A stretch of DNA of 31,425 nucleotides from NCBI RefSeq assembly GCF_020741395.1, contig NZ_DYZA01000145.1, positions 1 through 31,425 of the forward strand, read 5' to 3'. The translations under genes and the position numbers were made by a program. Below, piece by piece: positions 1-6,727 of this stretch. Below the pieces are notes generated by a model. The model did no database searches, was not told the origin of the DNA, and worked only from the letters and a program-made list of their open reading frames with translations. The DNA comes from Mailhella massiliensis. GTDB lineage: Bacteria; Desulfobacterota; Desulfovibrionia; Desulfovibrionales; Desulfovibrionaceae. Position 1 is the first letter of the stretch. Each line of letters starts with the position of its first letter.

Positions 1-1
1 G

Positions 2-562
2 GGCTTCGGCCCGGAAAATCTGGCATGCGCCGCCGTTTTTGTGGTGAAGCTCGCCTCCGACACCGTCATCGGCATCGCCGACGGCATCGAGGACAGGGAA
101 CGCAACATAAGGACACGTCTCGCCGACTACCGGAGCCGCCTGCGTGAATCCCTCTCCCTCTACGCCAGGCTTGAGGAGCTCTTCCCAGAAAAGAATGTGC
201 CCGCCCTTCTGGCCCGACCCGACGCCCTGCCGAGAACCCTGAAGTCCATAGAACCACGCCTGTGGCTCGATATGGTCATCAACGCTCTCGACCTCATGTA
301 TTTCTGGTACTATCAGCCCCGGGCCAACTACGCCTTCCGCATTTCCCTCCAGCGCTTCTCGCGCAGCGAACGGGTGGTGCTTCTGCGCATGCAGCAAATC
401 CTCATGCTGGAGCGCGAGGTGAGCCAGCTTCTGGTCAACGGCCTTGTGGGCCGCAACTTCGCCGCGCCCCTTTCCTTCTACCTGGCCCGCAACGAGGAAT
501 ACCTGCATAAAATGAAGGAAGCCTGCCTGCCTGAAGAACAGAAAAAGACAAGGCAGGCTTGA
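2..562 (+). CDS. hypothetical protein, 5' end outside the window
   Basis: The reading frame is open from the left edge to a TGA stop, giving about 186 visible residues, so this is the C-terminal part of a longer protein. A GTG at base 41 could start a 173-residue protein, but the frame continues upstream without a stop and no Shine-Dalgarno sequence precedes it. A short hydrophobic stretch at the very start (Cys-Ala-Ala-Val-Phe-Val-Val) may be the end of a membrane helix. The rest is soluble-looking, helical and charged, ending in a Lys/Arg/Gln-rich tail. I do not recognise the family. It converges with trmL, 95 bases apart. Codon use matches the neighbouring genes, so it is probably real. 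Confidence 0.6.
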   Translation, partial: GFGPENLACAAVFVVKLASDTVIGIADGIEDRERNIRTRLADYRSRLRESLSLYARLEELFPEKNVPALLARPDALPRTLKSIEPRLWLDMVINALDLMYFWYYQPRANYAFRISLQRFSRSERVVLLRMQQILMLEREVSQLLVNGLVGRNFAAPLSFYLARNEEYLHKMKEACLPEEQKKTRQA

Positions 563-657
563 AAACCGCCCGGCAGGCGTCCCCGGAACATCCCGGCTTC
601 TTCCGGCTCTTCGGCGCAGCCGGCTGCCATACGCTGAAAAAGGCCGGGACTGCCTCC

Positions 658-1119
658 CTACCAGTTCTCAAGGCCGCCCGTCGCGGCAAGGGCCATGTAG
701 AGCACGATGCCCACCGAGGTGGAAAGATTGAGGCTGCGGATGCAGTTTTTGATGGGGATGCGTACATGCGCCCCGGCCATTTCCTGTACCTCAAGGGGCA
801 GCCCGCAGGATTCCGGGCCGAAAAGCAGGCTGTCGCAGGCCGTGAAGGCAAAATGCTGCACAGGCTCCCCGCGCCTTGCGCTGGTGGAGACAAGGCGCCT
901 GCCCGCGCCGTCCGCCATGAGATACTCCTCCAGAGAAGGCCATACGCTCACCTCCGCATACGGCCAGTAATCCAGCCCGGCCCTGCGCAGGTGCCTGTCG
1001 TCGATGGAAAAGCCCAGAGGCTCGATAAGGTGCAGCCTTGTGCCCGTGCCCGCGCAAAGGCGGGCGATATTGCCGGTATTCGGCGGTATTTCCGGGTGAT
1101 AGAGAACAATATGCAGCAT
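658..1119 (-). CDS. trmL: tRNA (cytidine/uridine-34-2'-O)-methyltransferase TrmL
   Basis: A SPOUT-class methyltransferase of 153 residues, close to the usual size of about 155. Members of this family 2'-O-methylate the wobble nucleotide (position 34) of certain tRNA-Leu species using S-adenosylmethionine. The N-terminus carries the family pattern HPEIPPNTGNIARLC. The C-terminal trefoil knot is visible as LFGPESCGLP (about residues 101-110) and IPIKNCIRSLNLS (about 121-133), which form the SAM pocket. The ATG at 1119 is chosen because a G-rich Shine-Dalgarno run lies about 8 bases upstream and homologues start at this point; the open frame extends further upstream without coding character. It is monocistronic and convergent with the preceding partial gene. 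Function is assigned by family motifs. Confidence 0.93.
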   Translation of the reverse strand: MLHIVLYHPEIPPNTGNIARLCAGTGTRLHLIEPLGFSIDDRHLRRAGLDYWPYAEVSVWPSLEEYLMADGAGRRLVSTSARRGEPVQHFAFTACDSLLFGPESCGLPLEVQEMAGAHVRIPIKNCIRSLNLSTSVGIVLYMALAATGGLENW

Positions 1120-1241
1120 GATTTCATCCCCCCGGCCGGAAACGTCCGCTCCAGGGCAAAAAAAGAAAACGCCCGAGCAGACGCACGGACGAAGAAAAAG
1201 ACGGCAGAACCCATATCCTGCCGAAGCACAAGGAGTATGAA

Positions 1242-1259
1242 GGGGCGGCCTGCCGCCCC
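1242..1259 (-). terminator. strong hairpin downstream of the 29-residue membrane protein gene
   Basis: GGGGCGGC-CT-GCCGCCCC is a perfect 8-bp stem with a 2-base nominal loop, placed immediately after the stop codon of the small leftward gene. On the minus strand it is followed by a weak T-rich stretch (TTCATACTCCTT), so it is a plausible but imperfect intrinsic terminator. Confidence 0.45.
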
Positions 1260-1264
1260 ACACA

Positions 1265-1354
1265 TCAATGGTGCTTGTTGGGGGAGGTCTTCTTAATATA
1301 GGTAAGGGCGCAGACGACGGAAACAATGCCTATGAAGAAGAAAAGGAAATCCAT
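1265..1354 (-). CDS. 29-residue single-span membrane protein
   Basis: A very small gene that most annotation pipelines would miss. The protein begins MDFLFFFIGIVSVVCAL, a hydrophobic helix that runs to about residue 20. A cationic tail with two Lys and two terminal His residues follows, so an N-out or N-in single-pass inner-membrane protein is likely. The start is supported by a good Shine-Dalgarno sequence, AGGAG, six bases before the ATG. A hairpin follows the stop codon directly. A leftward promoter-like sequence sits about 160 bases upstream. There is no recognisable family and no obvious partner; it lies between trmL (same strand) and a divergent PHP phosphatase. Confidence 0.55.
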   Translation of the reverse strand: MDFLFFFIGIVSVVCALTYIKKTSPNKHH

Positions 1355-1510
1355 GACGCTCTCCTGAGCTTGATGCGGTTTATCTTTGCCGTAAACCGCC
1401 CTGATGAATACGGGGCTGCTTCCATACCGGACGCCGGGAGCACACGCTTTCCCCTGCGCGGGGCACGTGCCCTCCGCAGAAAAGGCCCGCATGAGGGTAC
1501 TACTTTATGG

Positions 1511-1539
1511 AGTATACCTTCAACATGTCCTTTGTGCAA
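1511..1539 (-). promoter_or_regulatory. candidate sigma-70 promoter, leftward
   Basis: Reading leftward, TTGCAC (1539-1534) and TATACT (1516-1511) are separated by 17 bases. The -10 box matches the consensus at five of six positions and the -35 at three. It would drive the 29-residue membrane protein gene with a leader of about 150 bases. Confidence 0.35.
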
Positions 1540-1716
1540 GAGGGGCGCGGCAAGCCCGGCTTCTGTCCTCCCGGGCTCTGCATGGCCGCGCCGTTGCGGG
1601 GAGGCGCTTCCTGGGCTATCATGGCGTGGATTCACCCACCTTCTTCGGGGCATGCCGCAGGCTCGAACCTGTTCTCTGCGGGAAACGCGACAAACAGCGT
1701 CCGCAGGGCGGCACAG
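1521..1716 (+). ncRNA. candidate structured RNA or 5' leader upstream of the PHP gene
   Basis: The 376 bases between the small leftward gene and the PHP gene contain no credible protein but a lot of pairing on the plus strand. There is a long branched hairpin at 1536-1597 (GGCGCGGC with GCCGCGCC, with GCCCGG/CCGGGC inside). CCGCAG 1655-1660 pairs with CTGCGG 1676-1681, and alternatively CTGCGG 1676-1681 pairs with CCGCAG 1701-1706 around an inner ACGC/GCGT stem. The last two hairpins exclude each other, as in a riboswitch or attenuator, and the second ends just before the Shine-Dalgarno sequence. The segment ATTCACCCACCTT (1630-1642) vaguely recalls the 3' side of 6S RNA, but the 5' and 3' ends do not form a long closing stem. 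I cannot assign a family. Confidence 0.3.
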
Positions 1717-1731
1717 CTCAGGGAACACACC

Positions 1732-2568
1732 ATGATCCGCGCAGACCTTCATACCCACACCAACCATTCCCACGCCCGCGACAGCGTACGGCAGATGTTC
1801 GAAGCCGGGCAGGCAAAGGGCCTTCTCGTACAGGGTTTTTCCGAACATTCCCCGCGCCCTCGGGGCTACGATTATCCCAGCGAATACCGCGACCACCTCG
1901 CCGCCACCTTCAAGGATTACCTTGCCGAGGTGGAAGAGCTCAAAAAGGAGCAGGAGCCTCTGGGCGTCACCGTGCTTCTCGGCCTGGAAGTGGACTGGCT
2001 GGAAGAGGAAGTCCCCTTCATCCGCGACATGATCGCCTCCCATCCCTACGACTATCTCATCGCGGGCATCCATTTTCTGGGCCGCTGGGGCTTCGACGCC
2101 TCGGCCTGCGACTGGGAAAAACTCGGCCGGGAGGAGCGCTTCCACCTCTATTCGCGCTACTACCGCACCATGAAGGCCATGGCCGAAACGCGCCTTTTCC
2201 ATATCGTGGCGCACCCGGACCTCATCAAGATCTTTTCCGTGGACGATTTCCGCCGCTGGCTCGCCCTGTCCGCCAGCATGGACCTTGTGGGCGACGCGCT
2301 CACCGCCGTGCGCGATGCGGGCATGGCCATGGAGATTTCCTCCGCCGGCCTGCGCAAGCCATGCCACGAAATCTATCCCGGCCCGGAAATCCTGCATCTC
2401 GCCTGGCAGATAGGCCTGCCCATCACCTTCGCTTCCGACAGCCACAGCACCGAACAGGTGGCCTGGAGCTTCGATACGCTGGCCCGCTATGCCGCTTCCA
2501 AAGGCTGGAAGGAAAGCCTCGTGTTCCGGCGCGGGGAAGTCTTCCCCATGCCCTTCACGGCAGACTGA
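1732..2568 (+). CDS. PHP-domain phosphoesterase, histidinol-phosphatase-like
   Basis: A 278-residue PHP-family metal-dependent phosphoesterase of the HisK/HisJ-like group, cytoplasmic. Metal ligands are visible in family order: DLHTHT (Asp5, His7, His9), a GFSEHSP motif near residue 41, GLEVDW near 84, GIHFLG near 112, AHPD near 162 and DSH near 244. The family includes histidinol-phosphate phosphatase (histidine synthesis), so HisK-type activity is possible, but no his genes are adjacent and related members act on other phosphoesters. The ATG at 1732 has AGGGA nine bases upstream and is followed directly by the metal motif. Longer in-frame starts would translate the structured leader and are rejected. 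It is followed by a large hairpin. Confidence 0.85.
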   Translation: MIRADLHTHTNHSHARDSVRQMFEAGQAKGLLVQGFSEHSPRPRGYDYPSEYRDHLAATFKDYLAEVEELKKEQEPLGVTVLLGLEVDWLEEEVPFIRDMIASHPYDYLIAGIHFLGRWGFDASACDWEKLGREERFHLYSRYYRTMKAMAETRLFHIVAHPDLIKIFSVDDFRRWLALSASMDLVGDALTAVRDAGMAMEISSAGLRKPCHEIYPGPEILHLAWQIGLPITFASDSHSTEQVAWSFDTLARYAASKGWKESLVFRRGEVFPMPFTAD

Positions 2569-2607
2569 AAGCCGAAGCCCCTTCCCCTCCCGCAGGCAGT
2601 ACCCCTC

Positions 2608-2639
2608 ACAGAAGGCCTCCGGGAGGGGGAGGCTTCTGT
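2608..2639 (+). terminator. large hairpin after the PHP gene
   Basis: ACAGAA and TTCTGT enclose GCCTCC/GGAGGC with one bulged G and a purine loop, about 12 bp in all, 40 bases after the stop codon. There is no T-run, so it may be a 3'-end stabilising hairpin or a Rho-assisted end rather than a classical intrinsic terminator. Confidence 0.4.
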
Positions 2640-3120
2640 AACGGCCGCTTGACCGCTCATGCGGTGCGTTGCACAAGACTGCCGCGCGGGCCTTCGCCCC
2701 GGCAGGCACGCCTCATCCACGGCCTCTTTCGCCCCGCGCAGGAAAAATTCCGCCGAGGCCTTCCCTCTGCCGGAAAAAGAGAAAACTTCCCCGAAAAAAA
2801 CGCAGCTCCGGCGTCTGTATATCGCCCACGCATCCCCTCCCCGAAATGCTCAGCCCTGAAGGCCTTTGCGGCAGAGCCGGGATCCTACGGCTCCCTGCGG
2901 TGCCGGGCCGGGGGTACACGAAAAAGAAAGCAGATCGCAAAAAAGACGGCAGAAGCGCATGCTTCATGCGGAGCATAATGTCCCCTTCCCGAAAAAACTG
3001 CACAGGATGCCGGAAACGCCCCTTCCGGCTCGGCACTCCTGCGGAGAAAAGGAAAAGAGGGGCCGCATTCCCCCCCCGTCCGGCCCCGGCAGTCTGCAAT
3101 ACTTTGCAAGCTTTCCGCCC
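2640..3120. other. intergenic stretch without a supported gene
   Basis: About 480 bases between the PHP gene and the htpX promoter. Open frames exist on both strands because of the high GC content, but they are rich in Arg, Pro and Ser, lack Shine-Dalgarno sequences and resemble no family. One small hairpin is present (GAGCCG/CGGCTC, 2874-2893). Confidence 0.5.
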
Positions 3121-3149
3121 TTGGCAGCGGAGGAAAGCGTGATTATTCT
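3121..3149 (+). promoter_or_regulatory. sigma-70-type promoter of htpX
   Basis: TTGGCA (3121-3126, five of six consensus bases) and TATTCT (3144-3149, four of six) are separated by exactly 17 bases. Transcription would start near 3156, about 35 bases before the htpX ATG. I see no clear sigma-32 heat-shock promoter, although htpX is heat-inducible in many bacteria. Confidence 0.55.
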
Positions 3150-3190
3150 CTCCTCCATGGCCACTTTGCCAGTCAACATCAGGAGCGATT

Positions 3191-4051
3191 ATGACCAGCC
3201 AGATTAAAACCCTACTGCTCATGGCCGGCCTTTCCGCCGTACTCATCGTCATGGGCAGCGCCCTCGGCGGGCGACAGGGCATACTCATTGCCCTTGTGTT
3301 CGCCGTCGTCATGAACATCGGAAGCTTCTGGTTTTCCGATAAAATCGTGCTGTCCATGTACCGCGCGCAGGAACTTGCCCCGGAAGACGCACCCATGGTG
3401 CACGGCATGGTGGAAGAGCTTGCGCACAGGGCGGGCGTGCCCAAGCCCAAACTCTACATAGTACCGCAGGAGGCCCCCAACGCCTTCGCCACGGGGCGCG
3501 ACCCGGAACACGGCGTCATAGCCGTGACGGAAGGCATCATGCGCCTGTTGCCGCCGGAACAGCTGCGCGGCGTGCTGGCCCATGAAATGGCCCACATCGC
3601 TCACCGCGACATTCTCATCCAGACCGTGGCGGGGGTGCTCGCCTCCGCAATTACGGCTATTGCCAACATGCTCCAGTTCAGCATGATCTTCGGCGGCTCG
3701 CGCGACGAGGAAGGAAACAGCAATCCCCTTGCGGCCATTGCCATGATGATACTCGGCCCCCTGGCCGCCGCCCTCATTCAAATGGCCATTTCCAGGCGCC
3801 GCGAATACATGGCCGACGCCGCCGGAGCTTCCTACTGCGCCGACCCCATGGCCCTTGCCGGGGCGCTGAACAACCTCGACGCCTACAGCCGCCACATCAC
3901 CATGCAGGCCAACCCGGCCACGGAGAACATGTTCATCGTATCCCCTCTCACCGGGGATTCCCTGCGCCGCATGTTCAGCACGCATCCGCCCATGGAGGAA
4001 CGCATCGCCAATCTTCAGGAAATGGCCCGCACCGGCCGTTATCCGGGCTGA
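3191..4051 (+). CDS. htpX: membrane zinc metalloprotease HtpX
   Basis: An M48B-family protease of 286 residues, typical length, which degrades misfolded membrane proteins at the inner membrane. Two N-terminal membrane helices (about residues 6-23 and 28-47) precede the cytoplasmic catalytic domain. The zinc site is HEMAH (His131, Glu132, His135), with the third ligand Glu205 in REYMADAAGA. Two further hydrophobic helices lie around 143-165 and 178-200. The C-terminus has the family signature STHPPMEERI. AGGAG five bases before the ATG fixes the start. A strong promoter precedes it and a strong terminator follows, so it appears to be transcribed alone. Confidence 0.96.
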   Translation: MTSQIKTLLLMAGLSAVLIVMGSALGGRQGILIALVFAVVMNIGSFWFSDKIVLSMYRAQELAPEDAPMVHGMVEELAHRAGVPKPKLYIVPQEAPNAFATGRDPEHGVIAVTEGIMRLLPPEQLRGVLAHEMAHIAHRDILIQTVAGVLASAITAIANMLQFSMIFGGSRDEEGNSNPLAAIAMMILGPLAAALIQMAISRRREYMADAAGASYCADPMALAGALNNLDAYSRHITMQANPATENMFIVSPLTGDSLRRMFSTHPPMEERIANLQEMARTGRYPG

Positions 4052-4107
4052 TTGCAGCAAGCTGAAATTTCCGGGCAATCCCCCCGAAAACGGCGCTCCG
4101 CCGCTCC

Positions 4108-4144
4108 GGGCGGGGCCGACGCATGCGTCGGTCCCGCCCTTTTT
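4108..4144 (+). terminator. intrinsic terminator of htpX
   Basis: GGGCGGG pairs with CCCGCCC and, after one G-T wobble, CCGACGCA pairs with TGCGTCGG, making a nearly perfect 16-bp hairpin followed by TTTTT. It lies 57 bases after the htpX stop codon and upstream of the start chosen for the next gene. Confidence 0.9.
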
Positions 4145-4236
4145 GCGCAGGGCACACTTTCACCTTGCTTTTCCCCCGGCTTTACGCCACCCTTGCAGCC
4201 ATACCCCGGATGATATTTCCCCGCACAGGACATGCC

Positions 4237-5790
4237 ATGATGATTCCCCTTTTCTCCGCGCCTCACAATTTCGCAAGGCGCGCCCTGGAAGAACTTTTCC
4301 CCGTCCTTGATCTCGTCATGCCCATGACGGGCCAGCAGCGGCGCGACCTGCCCCTTGCCTGCCGCGACCTTTCCGCCCTGCTTACCACGGAACGCGACGG
4401 CCTTGCCCGCCCCTACTGGACCTCGCCGAGGCTCACCTCCGCGTATCTGCGCTATTTTCTGCCTTGGAACCTCGTCCGCCTCTCGGCGCTTCTGCCCGGG
4501 CTCGACTTCGGGAATATTCCGGAAGAGCCGCTCATCCTCGATATGGGAAGCGGCCCGCTCACCCTGCCGCTCGCGCTGTGGATATCCCGGCCGGACCTGC
4601 GCTCCCGCCCCGTGACTCTCGTAGCGAGCGACACCACGCCCCATATTCTTGAACTCGGGCGGGAAATCTTCGAACACATGCGCGAAAGACTCGACAACGA
4701 AAGCCCCTGGACCATACGCACCATGCGCGCCCCGGTCGCCCTTGCGCCGCGCCGCCTGTATGCAAAGCCCGGCGCGCTGTGGCTGGCCAGTATGGGCAAT
4801 GTACTCAACGAAATGGAGGAGCGCCGCGCCAAACCCGGGCACAGAATGGGAGAGCGCATGCGCGAGCTTCTGGAAAGCACCTGGGACATGCTCGGCGAAG
4901 GCGGGCTCATCCTTGCCGTGGAGCCGGGCACACGCCAGGGCGGCCGCCTCATCGCACATCTTCGCAAAAGCGCCCTGGGCGGCGTGGAAGAGGAGTCGGA
5001 ATTCGACGACCTCACCGCCTTTGCCCTGCGCGAGGAACAGGCCGGAAAACGATTTTTCCCCGATGATGAAGGTGTGGATGAGGAGGACGGCGACGATTTC
5101 GGTCTGCCCCCGCTCTTCACCCCCCTTGCCCCCTGCCCTCATGCGGGCCGCTGCCCCATGCTCGACCGGCGCTCCACGGCATGGTGCCATGTGAACGCTC
5201 CCGCCGAAGGCGCGCCCGAAGCTCTGCGCACCCTTTCCGCAAAGGCCGGGCTGGATAAAGATTCCATAAGCCTGTCCTTCCTTGCTCTCAGAAAGCTGGA
5301 AGAAGGCGAACTGCCCCCCGAAGCGCCGCGCCCCAAGGCCGGGCCTGTACGGGCCCGCATCGTTTCCGACGCCTTCGTCGTACCCGGATATCCGGGCCGC
5401 GCCCGCTATGCCTGCACAAACCTCGGGCTCGCCCTCATTCCCGCTTCCTCCCACCTGCCCCCCGGCGCGCTCTGCTCCTGCCTGCCCACAAGGGAACGCG
5501 ACATGAAATCCCGCGCCGCCATACTCCGGCTGGAAGACGACGCGCCGCATAACATCTCCTTCAGGGAACATCCGCGCGCAGAAGGAAGGCGGGAAGGCGA
5601 CGCGCCCCGGAAAAAAGGAGGGGAAGAACGGCGGCCTTTCCCTCAAAAGCGCGAAGGATCCCCCTTCCCCCGGCGGGAACAGGCACGGAGGGAGCGCGGA
5701 CACGGCCGCTTCCCGGAAAAATCCGGCGCATCCCGCAGGCCTGAAGGCTCCCGCGGGCCTTCCCGGGGAGGAAAAAAGCCCGGAAAATGA
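4237..5790 (+). CDS. Rsm22/METTL17-like methyltransferase, probable ribosome assembly factor
   Basis: A 517-residue protein of the Rsm22 family (mitochondrial relatives METTL17/Rsm22 assist small ribosomal subunit assembly and bind an iron-sulphur cluster). A class I SAM-binding fold begins at LDMGSGPLTLP (residues 101-111), followed by VASD near 129. The family cysteine cluster is present: CPHAGRCPM with Cys300 and Cys306, then WCH at Cys317; further cysteines near residues 406 and 424-426 could complete it. The stretch 276-288 is strongly acidic. The last 75 residues are a low-complexity tail of Arg, Lys, Gly, Pro and Glu that looks disordered and RNA-binding. The start has AGGA six bases before ATG 4237. 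The methyltransferase activity of bacterial members is uncertain. Confidence 0.8.
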   Translation: MMIPLFSAPHNFARRALEELFPVLDLVMPMTGQQRRDLPLACRDLSALLTTERDGLARPYWTSPRLTSAYLRYFLPWNLVRLSALLPGLDFGNIPEEPLILDMGSGPLTLPLALWISRPDLRSRPVTLVASDTTPHILELGREIFEHMRERLDNESPWTIRTMRAPVALAPRRLYAKPGALWLASMGNVLNEMEERRAKPGHRMGERMRELLESTWDMLGEGGLILAVEPGTRQGGRLIAHLRKSALGGVEEESEFDDLTAFALREEQAGKRFFPDDEGVDEEDGDDFGLPPLFTPLAPCPHAGRCPMLDRRSTAWCHVNAPAEGAPEALRTLSAKAGLDKDSISLSFLALRKLEEGELPPEAPRPKAGPVRARIVSDAFVVPGYPGRARYACTNLGLALIPASSHLPPGALCSCLPTRERDMKSRAAILRLEDDAPHNISFREHPRAEGRREGDAPRKKGGEERRPFPQKREGSPFPRREQARRERGHGRFPEKSGASRRPEGSRGPSRGGKKPGK

Positions 5791-5827
5791 TGCCGCACAC
5801 CCCTTCCCCGGCAATTTTTTACAAAAC

Positions 5828-5853
5828 AAAAGCCGTTGCCTCTGGCTTTTTTT
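5828..5853 (+). terminator. intrinsic terminator after the Rsm22-like gene
   Basis: AAAAGCC pairs with GGCTTTT around a 9-base loop, followed by further T residues, 38 bases after the stop codon. Confidence 0.8.
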
Positions 5854-5854
5854 C

Positions 5855-5878
5855 GTGAAAAGAGCATACTTTTTTCAC
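5855..5878 (+). promoter_or_regulatory. inverted repeat over the probable -10 box of the glutaredoxin gene
   Basis: GTGAAAA (5855-5861) and TTTTCAC (5872-5878) form a perfect 7-bp inverted repeat separated by 10 bases. The centre contains CATACT (5865-5870), a plausible -10 box for the downstream redox genes. The position suits a repressor operator. The half-site resembles the Rex half-site GTGAA, but the spacing is wider than the usual Rex operator, so the regulator is unknown. Confidence 0.35.
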
Positions 5879-5916
5879 CCGGACAGCAACGGGCCACTCT
5901 CGTAAGGAGCTCTCCC

Positions 5917-6348
5917 ATGAATTCTTCCATCGCCATCATAGCCGCTATTGCCGTCATTGCCGTCATCGCGGTTCTTTTTCTGAAAAAAAAGAACACCCCC
6001 GTACAGAAAGAGGAAAAGTCCGGGGAAACGGGTTCCCAGGGCGATCCCGAATTGTACGCCCTCGGGATGAACCCCATCTCGCCAAAGCCCATCATGTACG
6101 CCCTCACCACCTGCCAGCACTGCAAGAACACCAGGAAATTCCTCGACGCCAACAATGTCGACTACACCGTCATTTATCTGGACGAGTATTCCGGCTCGCA
6201 GCGTTCCGATCTCATGGAAAAAGTGCGTACCTACAATCCCCGCGGAACCTTTCCCACCATTCTCGTGCCCGGCGGGAAGGTGATTGTCGGGTTCCGCAAA
6301 CAGCTCATGCAGGAGGCACTGTTTCATGACGCCGGAACAACTGCTTGA
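5917..6348 (+). CDS. membrane-anchored glutaredoxin-family protein
   Basis: 143 residues. Residues 4-22 form one very hydrophobic helix of Ile, Ala and Val. A short Lys-rich linker leads to a glutaredoxin fold from about residue 57. The redox site is CQHC (Cys66, Cys69) and the cis-proline loop is GTFPTIL (Pro near 111). The protein should be a membrane-tethered thiol-disulphide oxidoreductase. With Lys residues right after the helix, the catalytic domain is probably cytoplasmic. AAGGAG lies seven bases before the ATG. The stop overlaps the start of the FTR-like gene by 23 bases, so the two are co-translated and probably work as a redox pair. Confidence 0.85.
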   Translation: MNSSIAIIAAIAVIAVIAVLFLKKKNTPVQKEEKSGETGSQGDPELYALGMNPISPKPIMYALTTCQHCKNTRKFLDANNVDYTVIYLDEYSGSQRSDLMEKVRTYNPRGTFPTILVPGGKVIVGFRKQLMQEALFHDAGTTA

Positions 6349-6655
6349 TTGCCTGGCAAAAAGCGCGGCAACAAAAGGATACTATCTTCACGCCGACCGT
6401 GAGCACTGCCTCGGCACGGCGGAAAGCCTGCTCGCCAACAAGGAACGATATGGCTACATGTGCTGCCCGTGCCGTCTGGCCTGCGCCGACAAGCAGCAGG
6501 ACAGCGATATCATCTGCCCCTGCGTGTACCGCGACGACGACATAGCCGAATACGGAGCCTGCTTCTGCTCCTTCTATGTTTCAGGAGAGCACAAGGACGA
6601 CCCTGACTTCTTCCCCGACGTGGAAGAACGCCGGGACCCCTCGCGCGGCCTGTAA
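6326..6655 (+). CDS. ferredoxin-thioredoxin reductase catalytic-subunit-like protein
   Basis: A 109-residue protein of the FTR beta family, which uses a [4Fe-4S] cluster beside a redox-active disulphide to pass electrons from ferredoxin to thioredoxin-like proteins. The diagnostic motifs are in order: CPCR (Cys47, Cys49), IICPCVYRD (Cys64, Cys66) and CFC (Cys79, Cys81), covering the four cluster ligands and two active-site cysteines; the EYG before the last pair is also typical. The start at 6326 follows AGGAGG by nine bases and lies inside the end of the glutaredoxin gene, so translation is coupled. No FTR alpha subunit is adjacent, as usual for anaerobes. The glutaredoxin is the likely electron acceptor (inference). 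Confidence 0.85.
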   Translation: MTPEQLLDCLAKSAATKGYYLHADREHCLGTAESLLANKERYGYMCCPCRLACADKQQDSDIICPCVYRDDDIAEYGACFCSFYVSGEHKDDPDFFPDVEERRDPSRGL

Positions 6656-6727
6656 TAACAGCAAAAATCCTTGCCCGACCTTGCGGCGCATGCCATACTT
6701 TTCCAAACGAAGAAAAAGGAGCCGGTT

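Noticed and set aside
1630..1680. tRNA-like sequence (TTCGAGCC on the minus strand)
   Set aside because: The T-arm stem and loop lengths are wrong and no acceptor or anticodon stem can be formed.
1521..1716. Firm call as 6S RNA
   Set aside because: A short similarity to the 3' part exists, but the ends do not pair into the long closing stem expected; kept only as a possibility.
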